The position numbers and the translations under genes were made by a program. A stretch of 64,000 bases of DNA from G047528255 sp047528255 (GTDB lineage: Bacteria; Bacteroidota; Bacteroidia; Flavobacteriales; Blattabacteriaceae), in assembly GCA_047528255.1 (NCBI GenBank), contig CP180024.1, positions 620,001 to 684,000 of the forward strand, given 5' to 3'. Of the stretch, positions 18,296 to 27,229 are shown piece by piece. Position 1 is the first letter of the stretch, and each line of letters begins with the position of its first letter. A model generated the notes under the pieces. That model did not search any database and was not told where the DNA came from. It saw only the letters and a program-made list of their open reading frames with translations.

Positions 18296-19585
18296 ATGAA
18301 GGATAAAGCACACCTCTTATTAGTCGTTATAAAGTTGAGTATCCTTTTTACTTTTCTTGCCGAATCAATGTGGTCTCAAGACAAATCCGCCTTACAAAAG
18401 AAAAGCAAAGACCTGAAATCCGAGATACAAAAGCTCAATATACAAGCTCAACAAACAAAAAAAAAAGCTAGGCAAACGTCTCGTTATCTAAACACACTCA
18501 ACAAAAAAATCTCTGTTCGCACCCAACTCATATCTAATATTGAAAAAGAAAAAAGCCTCATCGAAAACAATATAAATCAACAGCAACATCAAGTATCACA
18601 ACTAAAAAAAGATCTCTTCACCTTAAAAAGAGAATACAATGAAGTGCTAATAAAACCCTATAAAAATAGGGCCGTTCAACAAAAATTCCTGCTATTATTG
18701 TCCTCAAACAACCTTGAACAAGCTTTTAAACGACTGAAGTACCTTGAAAAATACGACGACTTTCAAAAAAAAAGTGCCGAAAAAATCAGCCGAAAACAAG
18801 GCCTGTTGATCGCTAGCGTACAAAAGCTACAAGAGAACAAAAAAGAAAAACAAACACTCATCCAACGACGAGAAAAAGAGAAAGGAGAACTTGAATCCGA
18901 AACGAAAGAACAAAATAAGCTGATGAGTTCTCTACAAAAAAAGCAAAAAGATTTGGCTATTTCAATCCGAAAGAAACAAGCCAAAGCGAGAAAGTTAGAC
19001 CAGCAGATTAAAGGATTGATTGCTAATGAAATCCGACTAGCCAAACTCAGAATAAAAAGAAAAATCAAACGGCTAAAAGAAGACCTTTCCAGAAAAGGCC
19101 CGGAAATTGCAAAAAAACAAAAGGAAGAAGCCTCCTCTACCCGTCTATTATCTATAGAACAAAGCAAACTAACTTCAGACTTCTCCGAAAATAAAGGAAG
19201 GCTCCCTTGGCCGGTATCCCAAGGAACCGTATTGAAACACTTTGGTAAGCAAACCTATCCCGGCCTACAAGGCGTCTATATCGACAACAGTGGAGTAGAC
19301 ATTCTTACCTCAAAAGGAGGCTTGGCAAAAGCCATCTTTCAAGGAACCGTCAGCGCAGTATACTCAATTACCAGCGGCGTGAAAGCCGTATTGATTCAAC
19401 ACGGAAACTATTACAGCGTATACAACAATCTTCAAGAGACTTACGTTCAGAAAGGAAGCAAAGTAAAAATAGGGCAATCCTTAGGCAGGGTATACACTAA
19501 TTCCAATGAAGAAACTCTACTTAATTTTCAGATCTGGTACAACACTTCAAAGCAAGATCCATCCCATTGGATCAAAGCTTATTAA
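18296..19585 (+). CDS. EnvC-like murein hydrolase activator with degenerate LytM domain
   Basis: This is a periplasmic coiled-coil protein of 429 aa. A signal peptide (cleavage near SMWSQ) is followed by a long Lys/Gln-rich coiled coil (residues ~30-290) and a C-terminal LytM/M23 domain (~300-429). The zinc ligands are missing: the first His of the HxxxD motif is Asn (IDNSGVDIL) and the HxH motif has become NFQIW. QHGNYYSVYNNL and KGSKVKIGQSLG keep the fold. By analogy with EnvC and NlpD it would activate amidases during cell separation rather than cleave peptidoglycan. It ends 7 bp before an IS. Confidence 0.87.
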   Translation: MKDKAHLLLVVIKLSILFTFLAESMWSQDKSALQKKSKDLKSEIQKLNIQAQQTKKKARQTSRYLNTLNKKISVRTQLISNIEKEKSLIENNINQQQHQVSQLKKDLFTLKREYNEVLIKPYKNRAVQQKFLLLLSSNNLEQAFKRLKYLEKYDDFQKKSAEKISRKQGLLIASVQKLQENKKEKQTLIQRREKEKGELESETKEQNKLMSSLQKKQKDLAISIRKKQAKARKLDQQIKGLIANEIRLAKLRIKRKIKRLKEDLSRKGPEIAKKQKEEASSTRLLSIEQSKLTSDFSENKGRLPWPVSQGTVLKHFGKQTYPGLQGVYIDNSGVDILTSKGGLAKAIFQGTVSAVYSITSGVKAVLIQHGNYYSVYNNLQETYVQKGSKVKIGQSLGRVYTNSNEETLLNFQIWYNTSKQDPSHWIKAY

Positions 19586-19592
19586 TAATTTT

Positions 19593-20860
19593 GAGATCAT
19601 TGTTTTAAGATGAATTAGGTTTATTCAGCCTCCTAGATGGGCTTCGTTAGAGAACGATGTCGATTTAGTCTTTCACCTTGTATTCGAAAATTGTTGATTA
19701 TAAATTAATTAATCATATCTATTTTATGTACAAAGCATAATAATGCCGGGGAACGATAAAAATTATGTCCATAGCATCCATAATATGCTGAGCATACACA
19801 TGAATTAATTTTTTGTAACGAACCTTTCCTGATCCAAACCAACGCTTTATACAGCTAAAAGTACGTTCTACTACCCATCGGGGTTTACTCACTAATTTGT
19901 TGAATAATATAGCATCCCTACTTAAGGGATGGTTCCTATAGACTTTCTTCTGTATACGGTATTTTATGCCTCGACTATGAAAGTAAGACACGTTGGCTGG
20001 TACTTGCTCCCCTTTTTCTGCATATACTTCTATGGGTTTATATCCTAGTTTGTTTATTAATGGCTTTAGCTTTCTACGATCATGCTTCATTAGCAGCTAC
20101 GCTATGTAGCGCAGCTAGTCTCATTCCATTTTTGTCTACCTCTATGTGCTTCTTGTATCCGTAGTAGATTTCACCTGATTTCTTAAGCCATTTTTTTGAG
20201 TGTCTACTCCTGATTGAGTCTCTTTTTTTATCCTTACTTTTTTTGACTGATTTGCTTTTGCCCTCTCCTTCCGATCCGCCACTATGGAGGTAGGAGCTCT
20301 CCTTTGGGTGCAAAGGGCCTCACTGTAATACTGGCATCTACTATCACTCCTGTTTTAACTATCGCCTGATGCTTTTCTAGTTCCTTATTGATCTTTTTCA
20401 GTAAGCTCTCATATGCCTTTTTGGAAACTATTTCATTGCGAAATCTGCATAAAGTCGTATGAGCTGGGATCTGATCTTCCAATTGAAAACCACAAAAACG
20501 CATGCAGCTCAAGGATTCTTTCACTAATTTTTCCGTTCTACATCAGTGAGATCATACTAGTTACTCAAAAACATCATCTTAAATAACGATATCCCACTGT
20601 AAACAGGTTGACCTTTTATTCCCTGGACTTTTTGATATATTTTTCTTATTTCTTTCTCCATCCCTTCGCAGTGGATCAAGGTGTTTAACCTTTTGAAAAA
20701 TTCACTCTTTCTACTAGAACGTTCCATACATAGTTCACTAAAGCTTATTTGTACGGTACTTCTGAGCATAGATCCGAATTTTTTATTTCATTCTCCAAAT
20801 ATACGAAACAATATATTGATTTACAAATATTTTAAACTCCTTATCCCATGCAATGTTCTC
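19593..20860 (-). mobile_element. IS5-family element, full length, best-preserved transposase (still broken)
   Basis: Right terminus (plus-strand GAGATCATTG) at 19593 and left terminus at 20860. Four minus-strand pieces cover almost the whole transposase: 20557-20769, 20282-20524, 20080-20313 and 19719-20090. They carry GVIVDASITVRPFAPKG (first Asp), YYGYKKHIEVDKNG, VYAEKGEQVP (second catalytic Asp replaced by Glu) and RWVVERTFSCIKRWFGSGK (catalytic Glu). Three frame breaks separate them. This is the best template for reconstructing the ancestral element. Confidence 0.93.
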
Positions 20861-21417
20861 GAAGCACATAGGTGTGGATAAAAATGGAATGATACTAGCT
20901 GCTACATAGCGTAGAAGACAATGAGCATGATAGTAGCAGACTAAAGTTATTAATAGCAAACTAGGATATAAACGCAGAGAAGTATATGCAAACAAAGGTT
21001 ACCATGTGCTATCTAACATATTTTACTTTCATAGTCGAGGCATCAAAGACCGTATACAGAAGAAACATATAGGCCCGTCCTTAAGTAGGGGAGTTATATT
21101 ATTTAACAAATAAGTGAGTAAACCTCGATAGGTAGTAGATCGTACTTTTGACAGTATAAAGCGTTGGTTTAGATCAGAAAAAGCTTACTACAAGAGGATT
21201 AGATTGTTTGCATGCCCAGCATATTATGGACGCTATGGATCATAATTTTTATCGTTCCCATGGAATTATTATGCGCTGTCCATAAAAATAGATATAATTA
21301 ATTAATTTATATCAAAAGTATTTCGAATACAATGTGAAAGGCTAAATCTACGTCATTCTCTAACGAAGCCATCTAGGAGACTGAATAAATGTAATCCACT
21401 ATTAACACAATGCTCTC
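20861..21417 (+). mobile_element. IS5-family element, 3' half
   Basis: It begins at the KKHIGVDKNG coding region and ends with right terminus ACACAATGCTCTC. The preceding minus copy abuts it, and the 15-nt flank repeat follows. Confidence 0.87.
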
Positions 21418-21432
21418 ACTTTGTGGGATAGT
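21418..21432 (+). repeat. Short repeat flanking an IS end (copy 3 of 4)
   Basis: ACTTTGTGGGATAGT directly after an IS right end; compare 8049, 14466 and 51469. Confidence 0.55.
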
Positions 21433-21436
21433 ATCT

Positions 21437-21465
21437 AAAAAAGCCGCCGCTTTAGGCGACTTTTT
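21437..21465 (-). terminator. Intrinsic terminator of ompH
   Basis: On the minus strand GTCGCC, a 6-nt loop and GGCGGC form a GC stem extended by flanking A and T runs and followed by T6. It lies 20 bp after the ompH stop. The A/T runs make it potentially bidirectional. Confidence 0.8.
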
Positions 21466-21485
21466 ATTTATAACCTTTTCGATAC

Positions 21486-22010
21486 TTATTGTTTGATACC
21501 TAACTCTTTAAGAACATCAGCTGTGATATCTACTCCTTTATTGATCAAAACACATTTTCCGGGGCTACAATCATCTACTCGTGTGATGGTTTTGTCTTTA
21601 TCGGCTACTTTAGAAATGGCCTCTTCTACTTTTTTATAGACAGGATTCAGGAGTTCGTTTTGTTTTTTTTCCAAGTCTTCAGTTGCTGTTTTTTGATATT
21701 TTTCAGCTCTTTTTCGTAGAGAAAACAATTCTTCGCTACGCTTTTTATTTTCGGAAGGTTTTTTTGATGTGGATTCTTGTTCGTATTGTTCAGATTTTTT
21801 CTGAAACTGATTTACCAGTTTCTGAAACTCAGCGTCATGGATTTCGGTGAGGTTTTTCAGTTGTTTTTCGGCAGCGGAAAATTCCGGGTTTTTTTGAATG
21901 ATCTCGGAGCTATTGACGCAAACAATTTTTTGGGGTGTGTTCTGAGCCATTACTGATGCAACTCCTCCGGCTAACAAAAATAGAGTAGGTAAGATGGTGT
22001 TTTTTTTCAT
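21486..22010 (-). CDS. ompH: OmpH/Skp family periplasmic chaperone
   Basis: Skp-type chaperones hold unfolded outer-membrane proteins in the periplasm on their way to BamA. The 174-aa protein has a signal peptide (MKKNTILPTLFLLAGGVASVMAQ), a short beta segment with IVCVNSSEIIQKNPEFSAAE, a long charged coiled coil (~residues 50-135) and a C-terminal strand. A family-typical size and a clear promoter and terminator mark it as a single-gene unit. It normally follows bamA directly; here it is about 15 kb away on the other strand. Confidence 0.9.
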   Translation of the reverse strand: MKKNTILPTLFLLAGGVASVMAQNTPQKIVCVNSSEIIQKNPEFSAAEKQLKNLTEIHDAEFQKLVNQFQKKSEQYEQESTSKKPSENKKRSEELFSLRKRAEKYQKTATEDLEKKQNELLNPVYKKVEEAISKVADKDKTITRVDDCSPGKCVLINKGVDITADVLKELGIKQ

Positions 22011-22094
22011 ATAATTTGATTTTAATCGGGTTTCATATGGGTTTATTTTTTATTTCATGCGATTCCTAGTTTTTAAACACATTGATTGTGACGT

Positions 22095-22126
22095 CAAATT
22101 TAGGATCTGAATACAACATATTCAAA
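22095..22126 (-). promoter_or_regulatory. Bacteroidetal promoter of ompH
   Basis: On the minus strand TTTG (22126-22123), 20 nt, then TAAATTTG (22102-22095): an exact match to TTTG-N20-TAnnTTTG. The -7 box is 84 nt upstream of the ompH ATG. Confidence 0.75.
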
Positions 22127-22188
22127 CTTCTGACCTTGTCAAAGAAAAAAACGTAACTTTTGAATTGGGCTACTTTTTTGATTATATC

Positions 22189-23458
22189 AAGAACGTTTCA
22201 TGAGAGAATTTGATCTAAATATTTTTAAATCAATATATTATTTCGTGTATTTGGAGTAGAAAATAAAAAATTAAGATCTATGCTCAGAAGCATCTCACAA
22301 AATAAACTTTAGTGAAATATATATGAAACGTTCTACTAGAAGGAGTGACTTTTTCAAAAGGTTAAACACCTTGATCCACTGGGAAGAGATGGAGAAAGAG
22401 ATAAAAAAAATATATCAAAAAGTCCAGGGCCTAAACGGCCAACCTTTTTACAGTAAAATATCGTTATTTAAGATGATGCTTTTGAGTAACTGGTATAATC
22501 TCAGTGATGTAGGAATGGAAGAATTGGTAAAAGAATCCTTGAGCTGCATGTACTTTTGTGGTTTTCGATTGGAAGATCAGATCCTAGATCATACGCCTCT
22601 ATGCATATTGCGCAATGCAATAGTAGCCAAAAAGGCATATGAGCTTTTACTGAAAAAGATAAATAAGGAATTAGAAAAGTATCAGGCGATAGTTAAAACA
22701 GGAGTGATAGTAGATGTCAGTATGACAGTGAATCCCTTTGCTCCAAAGGGAGCTCCTACCTACGTAGTGGAGGATCGGAAGAAAGAGGGGGAAAAGCAAA
22801 TCAGTCAAAGAAAAGCAAGGGTAAAAAAAAAGACTCAATCAGGAGTAGACACTCAAGGAAAATAGCTCAAAAAATCAGGTAAACTCTACTACAGATACAA
22901 GAAGCATATAGGGGAGGATAAAAATGGAAGGATACTAGCAGTACATAGTGTAGCCGCCAATGAGCATGATAGTAGAGGGTTAAAGCCATTAATAAACAAA
23001 CTAGGATATAAATATAGAGAAGTATATACGGACATAGGTTATAAAGTTCCAGTCAACGTGTCTTACTGTCATAGTCGAGGCATAAAAGACCGTATACAGA
23101 AGAAAACCTATAAGAACTGCCCTTAAATAGGATAGCTATATTATTCAACAAATTAGTGAGTAAAACCAAATGGGTAATAGAACGTACTATTGGAAGTATA
23201 AAGCGTTGGTTTGGAACAGGAAAGGCTCGTTACAAAGAATTATCTCGTATACATGCCCAGCATCTTATTATGGATATAGAGCATAATTTGTATCGTTTCC
23301 CTGCTATTATTATTAGCTGTTCATAAAAATAGATATAGTTAATTAATTTATAATTAATAGTATTTCGAATACAATGTGAAAAACTAAATCTACATCATCT
23401 CCAACGAAGCCATTTAGAAGGCTGAATAAACGTAATTCAGCATTAACACAATAGTCTC
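22189..23458 (+). mobile_element. IS5-family element, full length, decayed
   Basis: Left terminus AAGAACGTTTCATGAGAG, right terminus ACACAATAGTCTC. It holds the longest uninterrupted transposase piece of the window (22323-22865, 180 aa) covering the N-terminal half including the first catalytic Asp (VIVDVSMTV). A stop follows at the QGK segment, and the rest is frameshifted. Confidence 0.92.
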
Positions 23459-23544
23459 AGTTTTTTATTCGAGAGGCTTAGTATTCGTGAGGTGATCGGC
23501 TTGTCGGAATTTTATCGATCGATTTCTTCGGATTAGCTCGGTAG

Positions 23545-24621
23545 ATGCTACCTTTGCTTTCAGTAAGGGATTTGAAGAAAAATATTGATCTGGAAAAAAA
23601 GGGTATTCTGTTAGTAAATTTAGGTTCTCCGAATTCTCCTTCTTCTGCTGATGTGAAGAGGTATCTCCGAGAGTTTTTGTCTGACAGTCGGGTGGTCACA
23701 GCTCCTTACTTGATTCGAAAATTTATCGTTGAGGCATTGATATTGCCCAGGAGACCGAAGCGTTCGGCTGAAGCTTATCAAAAGATATGGTTGGCTGAGG
23801 GATCTCCGCTTATCGTGATTTCTCAACGGTTGAAGGAAGCGTTGTCTGAACGTCTTCCCGTTCCGATTTCTTTGAGTATGCGTTATGGAAATCCCACTAT
23901 ACCTTCGGGGTTGAATGATCTTTATGAACAGGGAATTTGGGATGTATTGATTTTTCCGTTATATCCGCAGTATGCGATGAGCACTTCCGAAAGTGTGATA
24001 GTTGAAGTTCTTCGTATACGGAAAAAGTATTTTAGGAATATGAAGATTTCTTTTTTTCCGCCTTTTTATCGTTTTCAGAGGTATCTCGATGCTTTCGAGG
24101 AGAGTATCCTTGCTGTCTTGCCTGAAAGAGTAGACCATATTTTGTTTTCTTATCATGGTGTGCCTGAGAAACATATTTATAAAACAGACAGGACGGGGCA
24201 TTGCAAGATCGATGATGTTTGTTGTGGAGCAGCTTCTGAAGCTCATGTTTATTGCTATCGTCATCAGTGTTATGAGACGACTCGAGGGGTTGTGGCTCGG
24301 CTCGGATTTCCTTCGGCTCGGTATTCTACTTCTTTTCAGTCGCGATTGGGTAATGATGCTTGGCTTAGACCGTATACGGATGAGATTTTGAAGAGCCTTG
24401 CGGATTCCGGTGTGAGAAATCTTGCCGTGGTGGCTCCTGCCTTTACTACAGATTGTTTGGAGACGCTTGAGGAGATTGCTATAGGAGGGAAGTCAATTTT
24501 TTTACAGGCTGGCGGTGAGAATTTTACCTACATCCCTTGTCTGAACACTCGCGAGGCGTGGGTAAAAACCCTTTCGTATTGGTGTAAGGCATGGTTGGAG
24601 AAGGGTGAGCTTTTCGGATAA
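23545..24621 (+). CDS. hemH: Ferrochelatase
   Basis: It inserts Fe(II) into protoporphyrin IX, the last step of heme synthesis. The 358-aa protein shows GILLVNLGSPNSPSS at the start, SMRYGNP, PLYPQYAMSTS, the active-site FSYHGVPEKHI (catalytic His, ~residue 211) and TTDCLETLEEI with the conserved acidic residues. A cysteine cluster (CKIDDVCCGAA..CYRHQCY) lies mid-protein. It stands alone between IS clusters; ATG 23545 leaves a short extension before the conserved start. It implies heme-dependent respiration, in keeping with the CcoI-type ATPase. Confidence 0.95.
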   Translation: MLPLLSVRDLKKNIDLEKKGILLVNLGSPNSPSSADVKRYLREFLSDSRVVTAPYLIRKFIVEALILPRRPKRSAEAYQKIWLAEGSPLIVISQRLKEALSERLPVPISLSMRYGNPTIPSGLNDLYEQGIWDVLIFPLYPQYAMSTSESVIVEVLRIRKKYFRNMKISFFPPFYRFQRYLDAFEESILAVLPERVDHILFSYHGVPEKHIYKTDRTGHCKIDDVCCGAASEAHVYCYRHQCYETTRGVVARLGFPSARYSTSFQSRLGNDAWLRPYTDEILKSLADSGVRNLAVVAPAFTTDCLETLEEIAIGGKSIFLQAGGENFTYIPCLNTREAWVKTLSYWCKAWLEKGELFG

Positions 24622-24634
24622 TATTTTTTATCCG
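24615..24634 (+). terminator. Weak hairpin at the hemH stop
   Basis: CGGATAA and TTATCCG form a 7-bp stem with a T-rich 6-nt loop overlapping the hemH stop. No T run follows, so function as a terminator is doubtful. The rest of 24635-24862 shows nothing I can recognise. Confidence 0.3.
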
Positions 24635-24862
24635 CCCATAACTTATGATTAGAGTCATTGAATAAAAAATATAAATTCGAGGTATGGACTTGCGAAATAT
24701 TTTTGACATGCCTCACGACTAAAAGCGATTGAAACTTGGTGATTCACAATACGGAAGCATCTCATTAACTGTGTAACTTGAAAAGTTATTCTAAATAATT
24801 TTGAATTATTGAAAGCTCAAAAATGTTCGATAATAACTTTAACTATTACATAGTTATAACTC

Positions 24863-25264
24863 GAGACCATTATGTTAATTATGGATTACGTTTATTCAAC
24901 CTCCTAGATGCATTTCGTTGGATAAAATGTAACATTAGTCTTTCATATTAGTATTCGAAAATTATTGATTATAAGTTAATTAAGTATATCTGTTTTTATG
25001 AACAGCTCATAATAATGCCAGGGATACGATAGAAATTATGAGCCATAGCCTCCATAAGATGCTTGGCATTCACACAATCTAATCGTTTGTAACGCTCCTT
25101 TACTAATATAAACCAACACTTTATACTACCAAAAGTACGTTCTACTACCCATCAGGTTTTACTTACTAATTTGTTGAATAAATAGATATACCTACTTAAG
25201 GGATGATTTCTATAGGCTTTCTTCTGTATACTGTCTTTGATCCTCGACCATGAAAGTAAGATAC
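24863..25264 (-). mobile_element. IS5-family element, 3' fragment
   Basis: It starts with right terminus GAGACCATTATGTTAAT and ends in the YFHSRG coding region, where the next copy begins. Confidence 0.87.
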
Positions 25265-26532
25265 GAGACCATTGTGTTAATGGTAGATTATCTTATTCAG
25301 CCATCCTAGATAGCTTCGTTAGAGACGATATAGATTTAGTCTTTCATATTATATTCGAAATACTATTGATTATAAATTAATTAACTATATATTATTATGA
25401 ACAATGCATAACAATTGCAGGGACCAATACAAATTATTCTCCATAGCCTCATAAGATACTGGGCATGGACACGAGAACTAATCCTTTGTAACGAGCCTTT
25501 CCTGTTCCAAACCAACGCATTATACTTCAAAAAGGACGTCCTACTACTCATCGGTAAGTACTCACTAATTATGTTGAATAATATAGCTATCCTACTTAAG
25601 GGCCGGTTCCAATAGGATTTTTTCTATATACGGTCTTTGATTCCTCTACTATGAAAGTAAGACACTTAGCTGGTACTTGCTAACATTTGTCTGCATATAC
25701 TTCTCCGGGTTTATATGTTAGTTTGTTTATTAATGGTTTTAATCTACTATCATGCTTATTGGCAGCCACGCTATGTATTGCTAGTCTTATTCCATTTTTA
25801 TCCCCCACTATGTGCTTCTTGTATCCATAGTAGAGTTTACCTAATTTATTGAACCATATTCCTTGAATATCTACTCCTGATTTAGTCTCTTTTTTATCCT
25901 TTCTTTTCTTTGATTGATTTGCTTTTTCCTCTCTTCCTTCCGATCTTCCAGTACGTAAGTAGGATCACCCTTGGTGAGCAAGGGGACTCACTGTAATAAC
26001 AGCATCTATCATCACTCCTGTTTTTTAATTATCTCCTGATGATTTTCTAACTCCTTATTGATGTTTTTCAGTAAGAACTCATATTCCTTTTTGGCTACTA
26101 TTTCATTACAAAATCTGCATAGAATCGTATAATTTGTAATCTGATTTTCCAATCGGAAACAACAAAAACGCATGCAGCTCAAGGATTTTTTCACCAATTC
26201 TTCTGTTCCTACATCACTGAGATCATACCAGTGACTTAAAAACATCATCTTAAATAACGATATTTCACTGTAAGCCGGTTGGCCTTTTATTTCTTGGCTT
26301 TTTGATATATTTTTCTTATTTCTTTCTCCATCCCTTTCCAGTGGATCACTGGTTTTTAACTTTTAAAAAATTCACTCCTTCTGGTAGAACGTCCATATAT
26401 AGTTCACTAAAGCTTATTTGTGCTATGCTTCTGAGCATAGAAGCCAGATTTTTTTATTTTCTATTCCAGAATATACGAAACAATATATTAAAGTATAAAT
26501 ACTTTAACCTCCTTCTCTCATGCAACGTTCTC
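25265..26532 (-). mobile_element. IS5-family element, full length, decayed
   Basis: Right terminus GAGACCATTGTGTTAATGG at 25265 and left terminus (CAACGTTCTC) at 26532. It is inserted next to or into the preceding fragment. The best transposase piece is 26012-26248. Confidence 0.92.
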
Positions 26533-26640
26533 AAAGAATCAATCAGGAGTAGACACTCAAGGAAAATGGCTCAATAAATCAGGTAAACTCCACTACGGAT
26601 ACAAAAAGCACATAGGAGGGGATAAAAATGGAATAATACT
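26533..26640 (+). mobile_element. IS5-family element, internal fragment
   Basis: About 100 bp from the middle of the transposase (QSGVDTQGKW..KSGKLHYGYKKHIG homology) in plus orientation, trapped between minus copies. Confidence 0.75.
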
Positions 26641-26960
26641 ACCAAATCATACCAGTGACTCAAAAATATCATCTTAAATAACGATATTCCACTGTATGCA
26701 GGTTGACCTTTTGTTCCTTGGTCTTTTGATATATTTTTCTTATTTCTTTTTCTATCCCTTCCCAGTCGATCACTGGATGTTTAACCTTTTTGAAAAACTC
26801 ACTCCTTCTGGTAGAACGTTCCATATATAGTTCATTAAAGCTTATTTGTGCGGTGTTTCTGAGCATAGAGCTGAATTTTTTTTATTTTATACTTAAAATA
26901 TTACGAAACAATATATTAATATACAAATATTTTAACCTCCTTCTCCCATGCAACGTTCTC
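26641..26960 (-). mobile_element. IS5-family element, 5' fragment
   Basis: N-terminal transposase region (piece 26669-26866) to left terminus CAACGTTCTC at 26960. Confidence 0.85.
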
Positions 26961-27096
26961 GATATATAGTTCACTAAAGCTTATTTGCGTGGTTCTTCTT
27001 AGCATAGAGCCAATTTTTTTATTTCCTACTCCAGGTATACGAAATAATATATTGATTTACAAATATTTTAAAAGCATTCTCTCATGCAACGTTCTC
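26961..27096 (-). mobile_element. IS5-family element, 5'-terminal fragment
   Basis: A second copy of the first ~135 bp of the IS, ending at left terminus CAACGTTCTC. It is a tandem 5' end of the previous fragment. Confidence 0.8.
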
Positions 27097-27151
27097 GAAG
27101 TCCATCTAGGATGGTTGAATAACCGTAATCCACCATTAACAGAATGGGTTC
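27097..27151 (+). mobile_element. IS5-family element, 3'-terminal fragment
   Basis: The last 55 bp of the IS (GAAGTCCATCTAGGATGG through the right end AGAATGGGTTC). This closes the five-element mosaic downstream of hemH. Confidence 0.75.
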
Positions 27152-27229
27152 GATACTTCTGCGTTTGTAGAATTCAAAAAAAAAGGCTCTTTTTTTATAA
27201 GAATGAATTTTATTCGTTTTTTCTTATCA

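Noticed and set aside
24863..27151. Possible CRISPR-like or satellite array
   Set aside because: The repeated blocks are IS termini of variable spacing and orientation, without regular 20-40 nt repeat-spacer units.
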